From Kiritimatiellia bacterium (lineage in GTDB: Bacteria > Verrucomicrobiota > Kiritimatiellia > SLAD01), in contig SKXR01000099.1 in assembly GCA_007128275.1 (NCBI GenBank), positions 1 through 6,729 of the forward strand: a stretch of DNA of 6,729 nucleotides. The letters are read 5' to 3'. This document shows, one piece after another, positions 1 to 5,911 of this stretch. Each line of letters begins with the position of its first letter. Within the stretch, counting starts at the first letter, position 1. The notes under the pieces were generated by a model, which saw nothing but the letters and a program-made list of their open reading frames with translations, did not search any database and was not told the origin of the DNA. A program made the position numbers and the translations under genes.

Positions 1-1
1 C

Positions 2-1735
2 GGAATCACCATCGGACCGAGTCCGGATTGGATGCAGAAACGGCTGACGTTGGCGGGTATCCGGCCGATCAACAACGTCGTGGACATTACGAACTACGTG
101 ATGCTGGAGACCGGCCATCCGTTGCACGCGTTCGACCAGACGCTCCTGAAGGGAGGGCGCATTGTGGTACGTCGCGCGCGCGCCGGCGAGAAAATGGCGA
201 CCTTGGATGAGATCGAACGCGAACTGACGCCGGACATGCTGGTCATCGGGGATGCCGAACGCGCGGTGGCGGTCGCGGGCGTGATGGGCGGCGCGGGAAG
301 CGAGATTCGCGACGACACGTCGACGGTGCTGCTTGAATCGGCCTGTTTTGATCCCCTGCTCACGCGGGCGACTTCGCGCGCGCTGGCCCTTTCCACGGAG
401 TCCTCCTATCGATTTGAGCGCGGCGTGGACGCGCAAACGGTGGAATGGGCCAGTCGCCGCGCGGCGGCGTTGATGGCGGATTTGGCGGGCGGCGACGTCG
501 CGCGCGGCGTGATGGACGTGTATCCGAAGCCCGTACAGGAATGGGACGTCGATTGCGGCTGGGATTTCGTGCGCGAACTCACGGGCATGACGATCACCAA
601 CGAGGGGATTCAAGGCATTCTGGAATCGCTGGGTCTGGCCGTTTCGCACACCGACGAACATTCGTTTACGGTACGCGTGCCGACGTTTCGCCGTGATCTG
701 GAGCGTCACGTGGATCTTGTAGAGGAGGTGGCGCGCATGCACGGGCTGGACAATGTCCCGACGCCGGCGCCGCGTTCGGAGTTGGTACCGGGCGCGGATT
801 ACCAGTCCAACCGGGCGTTGACCCGACTGAAATCGAATTTGGCCGGGCTGGGTTTGCGCGAGATCATGAATTACAGCCTGACGGCCTCCGCCCTGCTGGA
901 TCTATTTGATGAGGGCGACCGCACCGTGCGCGTGGTGTTGCCGCATCCAATCAGCGCGGATCAGTCGGTGTTGCGGCCATCGTTGATTCCGCAAATGGTG
1001 GAGACCATCGGCCGCAATCACGCGCGACAGATTCCGGAGACCCTGTTTTTCGAGTCGGGCCGCGTATATCACCGGGCCGACGGCGCGGTGCACGAAGAGG
1101 ATCGGATTTCGATCGGGTTGATGGGCCCGGTGGGTCGCGGGCCGTACGAGAAGCGTGGCGCCGTGAAAGACGCGGAGATGTTTGCCTGGCTGAAAGGCGT
1201 TTTGGAAGGGCTGTTTGCGGGACAAGATGTTCCGAATTGGTCCGTGCAACGCGAGGCGCATCCGTATTTTGAGGACGGCCAAGCGGTGCGGATTTGGGTG
1301 GACGGCGAGCCGGCGGGAGTCATGGGCTTGCTTCGGGGCGCGATCCGGCGCGAATGGCGCCTGGCCGATCCGGTGGCGGTGGCGGAACTGGCCATCCAAC
1401 CGTTGCTGGCCAATTTTGATCGGATTACGCCCGCGCAATCGGTGCCGGTATATCCTGCGATTGTGCGCGATATGGCATTGATTGTGGATCAACATGTTTC
1501 CCACGAAGACATTGCGGATATCATCCGCAAGTTTGCCGAGAAAGATCTGGAAAATATCGAATTATTTGATATCTTTGAGGGTGACGCGATTGGCGCAGGA
1601 AAGAAGAGCATGGCCTACAGCGTCACGTATCGTTCGGATGCGCGGACCTTGACGGATGAAGAGGCGAATGTGTATCATGAGCGAGTGAAGGACGCGATTA
1701 AGCGCGAGCTTAGCGTGTCGATTCGGGAAGGTTGA
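2..1735 (+). CDS. pheT: Phenylalanyl-tRNA synthetase beta subunit, C-terminal 577 residues (5' end outside window)
   Basis: This is the beta chain of the alpha2-beta2 cytoplasmic enzyme that charges tRNA-Phe; in this family the beta chain carries the editing site and tRNA contacts. The reading frame is open from base 2, so the gene starts upstream of the window. About 200 or more N-terminal residues of a usual ~800 are missing. Visible residues 1-175 are the B3/B4 editing domain, with WMQKRLTLAGIRPINNVVD, the HAFD motif and RFERGVD at 137-143. A B5 domain follows, with VPTFRRDLERHVDLVEEVAR at about 226-245, whose acidic residues match the family pattern. Next comes the synthetase-like core with the SVLRPSLIP motif. 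The C-terminal ferredoxin-fold anticodon-binding (FDX-ACB) domain runs from about 481 to the end. No frameshift or missing block is seen. pheS would be expected upstream but is outside the window. Identification is firm. Confidence 0.97.
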   Translation, partial: GITIGPSPDWMQKRLTLAGIRPINNVVDITNYVMLETGHPLHAFDQTLLKGGRIVVRRARAGEKMATLDEIERELTPDMLVIGDAERAVAVAGVMGGAGSEIRDDTSTVLLESACFDPLLTRATSRALALSTESSYRFERGVDAQTVEWASRRAAALMADLAGGDVARGVMDVYPKPVQEWDVDCGWDFVRELTGMTITNEGIQGILESLGLAVSHTDEHSFTVRVPTFRRDLERHVDLVEEVARMHGLDNVPTPAPRSELVPGADYQSNRALTRLKSNLAGLGLREIMNYSLTASALLDLFDEGDRTVRVVLPHPISADQSVLRPSLIPQMVETIGRNHARQIPETLFFESGRVYHRADGAVHEEDRISIGLMGPVGRGPYEKRGAVKDAEMFAWLKGVLEGLFAGQDVPNWSVQREAHPYFEDGQAVRIWVDGEPAGVMGLLRGAIRREWRLADPVAVAELAIQPLLANFDRITPAQSVPVYPAIVRDMALIVDQHVSHEDIADIIRKFAEKDLENIELFDIFEGDAIGAGKKSMAYSVTYRSDARTLTDEEANVYHERVKDAIKRELSVSIREG

Positions 1736-1781
1736 TTCCTTTCCGGATAGGATTAGATTGCTGGAACGAATAAGGTAGATA

Positions 1782-1997
1782 ATGAACCCCGTGTTGGCAT
1801 GGTTTGAAACTTTGACCCTCGTGTTGCTGGTCGTTTTGTTATGGCCGGTGGCTGAGGTTTTGATTGCTTATTCCCTTGAAAAGAGTGTTGTACGTCTGCG
1901 GCCCGGTCGCGGACCATTGTTCCGAAGTGTACGCGGTCGCGCTCGGCTTCCCGGCGGCTGGCTGGAAGGGCGACCGGATGGCCGGCGCTCGGAATAG
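1782..1997 (+). CDS. Possible small single-helix membrane protein, 71 residues, unknown function
   Basis: I do not recognise this protein. It starts 46 nt after the pheT stop. An AAGG ribosome binding site at 1772-1775 lies 6 nt before the ATG, which supports translation. Residues 5-32 form one long hydrophobic stretch (starting LAWFETLTLVLLVVLLWPVA), long enough for one membrane helix. The remaining 39 residues are hydrophilic and very rich in arginine and glycine, so the tail would be predicted to stay in the cytoplasm. ZapA is often encoded near pheT in other bacteria, but this does not look like ZapA. The arginine-rich tail could be noncoding sequence read through to a chance stop. The frame ends 8 nt before the boxA-like element of the 6S region. 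It may be a real small protein or a chance ORF. Confidence 0.4.
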   Translation: MNPVLAWFETLTLVLLVVLLWPVAEVLIAYSLEKSVVRLRPGRGPLFRSVRGRARLPGGWLEGRPDGRRSE

Positions 1998-2004
1998 GCG
2001 GTTT

Positions 2005-2016
2005 TGTTCTTTAACA
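2005..2016 (+). promoter_or_regulatory. boxA-like antitermination element upstream of 6S RNA
   Basis: The sequence TGTTCTTTAACA differs by one base from the rRNA-operon boxA core of E. coli (TGCTCTTTAACA), the RNA site bound by NusB-NusE. It lies 8 nt after the small ORF stop and about 37 nt before the predicted 6S RNA 5' end. If it is transcribed, it could recruit an antitermination complex. Function is inferred from the match alone. Confidence 0.4.
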
Positions 2017-2030
2017 GATTAGGGGTTCTC

Positions 2031-2046
2031 TTCTCCGCAAGGAGAA
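2031..2046 (+). other. GNRA-loop hairpin between boxA-like element and 6S RNA
   Basis: TTCTCC and GGAGAA form a perfect 6-bp stem closed by a GCAA tetraloop, a stable GNRA type. It is not followed by a T run, so it is not a canonical terminator. It lies 14 nt after the boxA-like element and 6 nt before the 6S closing stem. It could be a boxB-like element, a processing site for the 6S precursor, or part of the 6S promoter region. The structure is seen in the sequence; its role is unknown. Confidence 0.45.
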
Positions 2047-2052
2047 TAAATT

Positions 2053-2231
2053 ACCCTGCCTTGTTCGTGATTGAGCTAAAGCGGCTCTGACCCATTATCT
2101 CGTGAATGGGAGCTGAGCGTTCACCCGGCGCCTGCATGTCCTTTGAAGCAGGAAAGCAGAAACCGGATTGGCGCGGCACCCACCCTTAAATAAAGGGAAC
2201 AGAGACACAGCTCTAACGGCAAAGGCGGGGT
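2053..2231 (+). ncRNA. ssrS: 6S RNA
   Basis: 6S RNA binds sigma70-type RNA polymerase by mimicking an open promoter and damps transcription in slow growth. The region folds as a long hairpin. The closing stem is CCCTGCCTT at 2054-2062 with AAGGCGGGG at 2222-2230 (9 bp, one G-U), followed by six T. A second stem pairs GAGCT at 2073-2077 with AGCTC at 2209-2213. On the 5' arm, CCCATT/AATGGG (2091-2096 and 2105-2110) sits inside GCTC/GAGC. The apical hairpin is CCTGC/GCAGG (2131-2135 and 2148-2152). On the 3' side, CCCTT/AAGGG at 2183-2197 matches the small hairpin around the CACCUUGAACCAAGGG stretch of E. coli 6S. The length of about 180 nt is typical. The place upstream of rarA and the cyclo-ligase gene fits known 6S synteny. 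Exact ends are estimates, and I found no convincing promoter of its own. Confidence 0.82.
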
Positions 2232-2236
2232 TTTTT
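2221..2236 (+). terminator. Probable 3' end of 6S RNA: closing-stem 3' strand plus T6
   Basis: The 3' strand of the 6S closing stem (AAGGCGGGG, ending at 2230) runs directly into TTTTTT at 2231-2236. This is the layout of an intrinsic terminator whose stem is the long-range 6S closing helix. No local hairpin was found just before the T run, so termination would need the RNA to fold end to end, or the T run may be only a processing or partial stop site. Confidence 0.45.
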
Positions 2237-2237
2237 G

Positions 2238-2260
2238 TGCCCTTTTGAGGGCAAGGGAGA
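2238..2260 (+). promoter_or_regulatory. Hairpin abutting the rarA ribosome binding site
   Basis: TGCCCT at 2238-2243 pairs perfectly with AGGGCA at 2248-2253 around a TTTG loop. The stem ends where the ribosome binding site AAGGGAGA (2253-2260) begins. GGAG at 2256-2259 is only 1 nt from the ATG at 2261 but 4 nt from the ATG at 2264, which favours the second start for rarA. The hairpin could tune access to the site or form the 3' boundary left after 6S processing. Confidence 0.45.
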
Positions 2261-2263
2261 ATG

Positions 2264-3604
2264 ATGGATCTGTTTGGTCAAGACCAAGAATCGGAAGGCG
2301 CGGAGCACAAGGCCCAACCGCTGGCGGCGCGCATGCGGCCCCGCACCCTCGACGACGTCCTGGGACAAGATCATATCCTTGGGCCCGGCAAACTGTTGCG
2401 CCGCGCCATTGAAGCCGATCGCCTCGGCAGTGTCATCCTTTACGGCCCGCCGGGTTGCGGGAAAACCTCGTTGGCGGAAGTCATCGCCAACGCCACACAC
2501 CGTCGTTTTGAACGGTCCAGCGGCGTACTGGCGAACGTACAAATCATGCGGGATTTGCTGAAGGCCGCTCAACACCGCAAGAAACACGCCGGCGAAGAGA
2601 CCATCCTGTTCATCGACGAAATTCATCGGTTCAACAAGGCGCAGCAGGACGTGCTTCTGCCCTATGTGGAACAGGGCGCGATCACCCTGATCGGCGCCAC
2701 GACGCACAACCCCTTCTTTTTCATCAACAGCCCGCTGACCTCGCGGTCACAGATATTTCAATTGGAGCCGCTCTCCCCGGACGCCATCCGCCTCCTCCTG
2801 CAACGGGCGATTGCGAGCGAACACGGACTGAAAGAGATCGCGATCCGGATTGACGACAACGCGCTCGATCATTTGTCCGCCGTGTGTGAAGGCGACGCGC
2901 GGCGCGCCTTGAACGCGCTTGAGATTGCGGCTCTCACCACACCGCCCGAAAAAGACGGCGCGATTCACATCACACGGGCGGTCACCGAAGAATCCATCCA
3001 GAAAAAGGCCGTGGTCTACGATCACGACGAGGACGAACATTACGACACGATATCCGCGTTTATCAAAAGCATGCGCGGTTCCGATCCGCACGCGGCGGTC
3101 TACTGGCTCGCGAAGATGCTTTATGCGGGCGAAGACCCGCGCTTTGTCGCGCGGCGCATGATCATTTTCGCCTCGGAAGACATCGGCAACGCGGATCCGC
3201 GCGGTTTAACGGTGGCGGTGGCGGCCTTGTCCGCCGTGGATTTCGTCGGCATGCCGGAAGCGCGGATCATTCTTGGCCATGCCGCCACCTATCTGGCCAC
3301 CGCTCCGAAGAGCAATGCGGCGTACATGGCCATCGAGACCGCGTTGGCGGACGTGAAGGAAGGGCGCACGCTGCCTGTCCCGAAACATCTGCGCGACGGG
3401 GGGCCGGTCGGCCACAAGAAACTGGGCTATACGGGATACAAGTACGCCCACAACTATGATGGCCATTTCGTGGACCAGGAATATGTGCCCACCTCGAAGA
3501 TCTACTACGAGCCGGGCCAACAAGGCTACGAGGACACCATTCGCAAGCGGATGGATCATTGGAATGCTTTACGAACAAAGACAAAGGAGCAACAAATACC
3601 ATGA
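2264..3604 (+). CDS. rarA: Replication-associated recombination protein A (RarA/MgsA), AAA+ ATPase
   Basis: RarA is a tetrameric AAA+ ATPase, related to clamp-loader subunits and to eukaryotic WRNIP1/Mgs1, that acts on stalled replication forks and at single-stranded gaps. The start at 2264 gives MDLFGQ, the usual RarA beginning, and better RBS spacing; the ATG at 2261 would add one Met. With the 2264 start (446 residues, normal length), Walker A GPPGCGKT is at about 61-68, Walker B ILFIDEIHRFN at 114-124, sensor 1 LIGATTHNP at 142-150, and the sensor 2 region GDARRALNALE from about 210. The C-terminal tetramerisation half includes AVYWLAKMLYAGEDPRFVAR and FASEDIGNADPRGL, family hallmarks. 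All motifs are intact. It lies just downstream of the 6S RNA and shares its stop region with the next gene (ATGA), so the two are probably cotranscribed. Identification is firm. Confidence 0.97.
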   Translation: MDLFGQDQESEGAEHKAQPLAARMRPRTLDDVLGQDHILGPGKLLRRAIEADRLGSVILYGPPGCGKTSLAEVIANATHRRFERSSGVLANVQIMRDLLKAAQHRKKHAGEETILFIDEIHRFNKAQQDVLLPYVEQGAITLIGATTHNPFFFINSPLTSRSQIFQLEPLSPDAIRLLLQRAIASEHGLKEIAIRIDDNALDHLSAVCEGDARRALNALEIAALTTPPEKDGAIHITRAVTEESIQKKAVVYDHDEDEHYDTISAFIKSMRGSDPHAAVYWLAKMLYAGEDPRFVARRMIIFASEDIGNADPRGLTVAVAALSAVDFVGMPEARIILGHAATYLATAPKSNAAYMAIETALADVKEGRTLPVPKHLRDGGPVGHKKLGYTGYKYAHNYDGHFVDQEYVPTSKIYYEPGQQGYEDTIRKRMDHWNALRTKTKEQQIP

Positions 3605-4164
3605 AAACCAAAGACGAAATACGACATGCCATACGGGTTCAGAGAGCCGGATTGACGCTGGACTGGATTGACAAGAACAGCAAGGCCGCCATCGCACAGT
3701 TGAGCGAACTCCCCGCGCTGAAAGACGCCGCAGCCCTGGCGTGTTATTTGGCGAAACCGTTTGAGGTCCAGACCCAGCGATTCATTGAAGGATGCGTAAC
3801 GGCGGGCAAACAGGTTTGTGTGCCCCGCCACCTCGACGGCAAAACGGGGTACGCGTGGTCATGGGTTCAGCCGGGAGCGGCATGGCGCGACGGCCCCTGG
3901 CACATTGCGGAGCCGGCCCACTACGATCCGGTGGATGTGGAGACCCTCCACTTCGCGATCGTACCCGCCGTGGCCGTGGACCGGGCCGGCCATCGGTTGG
4001 GGCACGGCGGCGGCAACTTCGATCGACTGCTGGCCGGCCTGACATGTACCCGTGCGGCGCTGGTATTCGATTTTCAACTCATCGATGACATTCCGATGGA
4101 GGCACACGATGTCCCCGTCAATATCATTATCACCGAAAACAACACAGTCACGGTACCGGTCTGA
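3601..4164 (+). CDS. fau: 5-formyltetrahydrofolate cyclo-ligase (MTHFS, YgfA family)
   Basis: This enzyme converts 5-formyl-THF to 5,10-methenyl-THF with ATP hydrolysis, returning a storage and inhibitory folate to one-carbon metabolism in the cytoplasm. The 187-residue length is typical. The C-terminal signature GHRLGHGGGNFDRLL, about residues 130-144, is the nucleotide/folate-binding motif; the common GYGGGYYDR form here reads GHGGGNFDR, a mild variation. The N-terminal basic helix (KDEIRHAIRVQR) and the CVPRH and PAVAVD segments also fit. The ATG at 3601 overlaps the rarA stop as ATGA, and GGAG at 3586-3589 lies 11 nt upstream. An upstream in-frame ATG at 3559 inside rarA is less likely because it lacks family similarity. 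The E. coli homologue is cotranscribed with 6S RNA, so finding both here, split only by rarA, is consistent. Confidence 0.94.
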   Translation: MKTKDEIRHAIRVQRAGLTLDWIDKNSKAAIAQLSELPALKDAAALACYLAKPFEVQTQRFIEGCVTAGKQVCVPRHLDGKTGYAWSWVQPGAAWRDGPWHIAEPAHYDPVDVETLHFAIVPAVAVDRAGHRLGHGGGNFDRLLAGLTCTRAALVFDFQLIDDIPMEAHDVPVNIIITENNTVTVPV

Positions 4165-4195
4165 TCACCGGCGCGACCATGAGAACTCAAGACGT

Positions 4196-4234
4196 GCGCG
4201 TATTCGTGAACCGTCACGGATGGCGCTCAGGGAG
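4196..4234 (+). promoter_or_regulatory. rny leader hairpin and ribosome binding site
   Basis: The 75-nt gap before rny holds a strong hairpin at 4196-4226. The core ATTCGTGA/TCACGGAT has 8 pairs (one T-G) around an ACCG loop. An added T-G pair and GCGC/GCGC, with a single bulged G, extend it to about 13 pairs. It ends 2 nt before the ribosome binding site AGGGAG at 4229-4234, which is 5 nt from the rny ATG. No T run follows, so it is not a simple terminator. A 19-codon ATG frame (4179-4238) spans it and stops 1 nt before the rny start. A regulatory role is inferred. Confidence 0.5.
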
Positions 4235-4239
4235 ATAGT

Positions 4240-5802
4240 ATGATCACACCCACGATGATGCTGCTTCTCCTGATCGCTCTGGCGGTCGGGCTCGGAGCAG
4301 GGTACGGGGCGCACGCGGTGCGCACCCGATTGAGAACGGCCTCGGCCGACAAGAATGCCCGCCAACTGCTGGAAGATGCCAAACGGGAATCGGACGCCGT
4401 CCTGCGGGAAGCCAAGCTGCACGCAAAGGACGAGTACATCAAGATGCGCGAGCGGTTTGAGGAGGATACGCGTTCCCGGCGGAAGGAAGTGCTTGCCCAT
4501 GAAGAACGGGTGTCGCAACGCGAAACGAGCCTGGACCGCAAACTGGCCATGCTGGACAAGAAAGAACAGACGCTGGACGACAAGATTCAGGAGCTACAGA
4601 GCCAACGGGAAGAGGTCGACCGAAAGTCCAAGGAGTTGGACGAGCTGTTCCGCGAAGAGAGAACCAAGATACAGGAAGTGGCGGCCATGTCGCAGGACGA
4701 GGCGCGGGGCATCCTCATGCGCCGTCTGGAGGATGAGTTGCAGAATGAGTCCGGAGCCCTGATCCGTCGCATCCAGGAAGAGACCCAGGAAAATGCCGAG
4801 CGTGAAGCGCGGCGCATTATCACGATGGCCATTGAACGCTATGCCGCGGATCAGGTGAACGACATCACCACGTCGACGGTCACCCTACCCAGCGACGAGA
4901 TGAAAGGCCGCATCATCGGCAAGGAAGGCCGGAATATCCGTTCCCTCGAAGCCGCCACGGGCGTGAACTTCATGATCGATGACACACCGGAAGTCGTTGT
5001 CATTTCCGGCTTTGATCCCTTGCGGCGGGAGATCGCCAAGACGGCGTTGGAACAACTGATCAGCGACGGACGCATCAACCCGGCGCGGATCGAGGAAGTT
5101 GTGGCGAAGGTACAAGCGGACATCGAAGACGCCACGCGCGAGGCGGGCGAAGCCGCCATCTATGAGCTGGGCCTGCGCAGTGTCGCGCCGGATATCGTGC
5201 GGACGCTGGGCCGGCTGAAATTCCGACACAGTTACTCGCAGAACGTGCTCAAGCACTCGATCGAAGTGGGCCACCTGATGGGACTCATGGCCGCGGAGTT
5301 GGGGCTTGATGTGAGCATGGCCAAGCGGATCGGACTGTTCCACGATATCGGTAAGGCTATGGATCATCTGGTGGAAGGCAGTCATGCCATCATCGGAGCC
5401 GACCTGCTCAAACGAAACGGGGAAGCGCAAATCGTGTACAACGCGGTGGCGGCGCATCACGGCGACGTGGTCGGCGAGAGCATATTCGCCCCGCTAACCA
5501 CGGCGGCCGACGCCATGACAGCTTCGCGGCCCGGCGCGCGGTCGGAGACGACGCAGATCTACATTCAACGGCTGGAAAAGCTGGAGAACCTCGCCGGTGC
5601 CTTCCGGGGCGTGGTGAAATCCTTTGCGATTCAGGCCGGGCGAGAAGTACGCGTTATTGTCGAGCCGAGCAAGATCGACGATAACGAGGCCATGCAAATG
5701 GCGCGAAATATCAGCAAACAGATTGAATCGGAACTCCAATATCCCGGCCAAATCAAGGTGACGGTGGTACGGGAGACGCGCTGCATTGAATATGCGCGAT
5801 GA
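4240..5802 (+). CDS. rny: Ribonuclease Y, membrane-anchored endoribonuclease
   Basis: RNase Y starts mRNA decay by endonucleolytic cleavage at the inner face of the membrane and plays the part of RNase E in bacteria that lack it. The protein has 520 residues, the usual length. Residues 3-23 are a hydrophobic anchor (PTMMLLLLIALAVGLGAGYG). About 35-200 form a long charged coiled coil. A KH RNA-binding domain follows, with GRIIGKEGRNI at 223-233. The HD domain contains H330 and H339, the metal-binding pair HD at 368-369 (FHDIGKA), GSHAIIGAD from 380, and AAHHGD at 404-409. The C-terminal RPGARSETTQIYIQRLEKLE and AIQAGREVRVIVEPSKIDD blocks are family hallmarks. All catalytic residues are present. 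The common DHEVEG reads DHLVEG, a minor change. The start is fixed by AGGGAG 5 nt upstream. Identification is firm. Confidence 0.97.
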   Translation: MITPTMMLLLLIALAVGLGAGYGAHAVRTRLRTASADKNARQLLEDAKRESDAVLREAKLHAKDEYIKMRERFEEDTRSRRKEVLAHEERVSQRETSLDRKLAMLDKKEQTLDDKIQELQSQREEVDRKSKELDELFREERTKIQEVAAMSQDEARGILMRRLEDELQNESGALIRRIQEETQENAEREARRIITMAIERYAADQVNDITTSTVTLPSDEMKGRIIGKEGRNIRSLEAATGVNFMIDDTPEVVVISGFDPLRREIAKTALEQLISDGRINPARIEEVVAKVQADIEDATREAGEAAIYELGLRSVAPDIVRTLGRLKFRHSYSQNVLKHSIEVGHLMGLMAAELGLDVSMAKRIGLFHDIGKAMDHLVEGSHAIIGADLLKRNGEAQIVYNAVAAHHGDVVGESIFAPLTTAADAMTASRPGARSETTQIYIQRLEKLENLAGAFRGVVKSFAIQAGREVRVIVEPSKIDDNEAMQMARNISKQIESELQYPGQIKVTVVRETRCIEYAR

Positions 5803-5814
5803 GGGGGGTGAGAA

Positions 5815-5877
5815 GTTCGGTGTTCGGTGTTCGGTTGTGGGTTATAGGTTATAGGTGTTAGGTTTTCGGTTGTGGGC
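5815..5877 (+). repeat. Nine tandem degenerate heptamers, consensus NNTNGGT
   Basis: Sixty-three bases divide without a gap into nine 7-mers, starting 12 nt after the rny stop. Unit types are gttcggt (three), tataggt (two), and one each of tgtgggt, gttaggt, tttcggt and tgtgggc. Positions 3, 5 and 6 are T, G and G in every unit, and position 7 is T in eight of nine; positions 1, 2 and 4 vary. The 12-mer TTCGGTTGTGGG appears at 5830 and 5865, exactly five units apart. No coding frame is supported, since the period is 7 and both flanking genes end outside the array. The evenly spaced GG pairs resemble telomere-like or two-layer quadruplex sequence. Function is unknown. Confidence 0.85.
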
Positions 5878-5896
5878 TTCGCCTCCCCCATAAACC
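5868..5896. other. Hairpin between convergent rny and metG ends
   Basis: GGTT pairs with AACC (5868-5871 and 5893-5896), and inside it TGGG at 5873-5876 pairs with CCCA at 5887-5890. A G-T wobble and one bulged A lie between the two helices, and a 10-nt loop closes the hairpin. It overlaps the last two heptamers and lies 15 nt from the metG stop. It might help end transcription from either side, but no T run follows on either strand, so it is not a standard intrinsic terminator. Confidence 0.3.
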
Positions 5897-5911
5897 ATCA
5901 ACCATTCCCCC

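Noticed and set aside
902..1504. A 200-codon open frame on the - strand opposite pheT.
   Set aside because: It is opposite a well-conserved pheT region, its translation resembles no protein I know, and GC-rich codon use commonly opens antisense frames.
2011..2052. A sigma70 promoter for the 6S RNA, using TTAACA at 2011 with TAAATT at 2047 or GAGAAT at 2042.
   Set aside because: The spacing from TTAACA is far too long, and at 17 nt the -35 candidates (for example TTAGGG at 2019) match poorly. TTAACA is better explained as part of the boxA-like motif.
2130..2180. Signal recognition particle RNA, because of GAAGCAGGAAAGCAG in the intergenic RNA.
   Set aside because: The SRP core motif and its asymmetric loop are not present. 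The long closing stem, 3'-side hairpin and gene neighbours fit 6S RNA better.
2213..2707. A 164-codon - strand frame running across the 6S 3' end and into rarA.
   Set aside because: It is antisense to the RarA ATPase domain and crosses the 6S closing stem; no convincing RBS or domain.
3559..3600. An upstream in-frame ATG at 3559 for the cyclo-ligase.
   Set aside because: It adds 14 residues unlike the family, overlaps the rarA end further, and the ATG at 3601 starts a typical MTHFS N-terminus with GGAG upstream.
4885..5460. A 191-codon - strand frame opposite rny.
   Set aside because: It mirrors the conserved KH and HD coding region of rny and shows no recognisable fold or motif.
5815..5907. 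A CRISPR-like or minisatellite array after rny.
   Set aside because: Units are 7 nt with no spacers and no cas genes nearby. Two ACCAT-containing 7-mers at 5894-5907 do not fit the reverse consensus, so they were not counted in the array.
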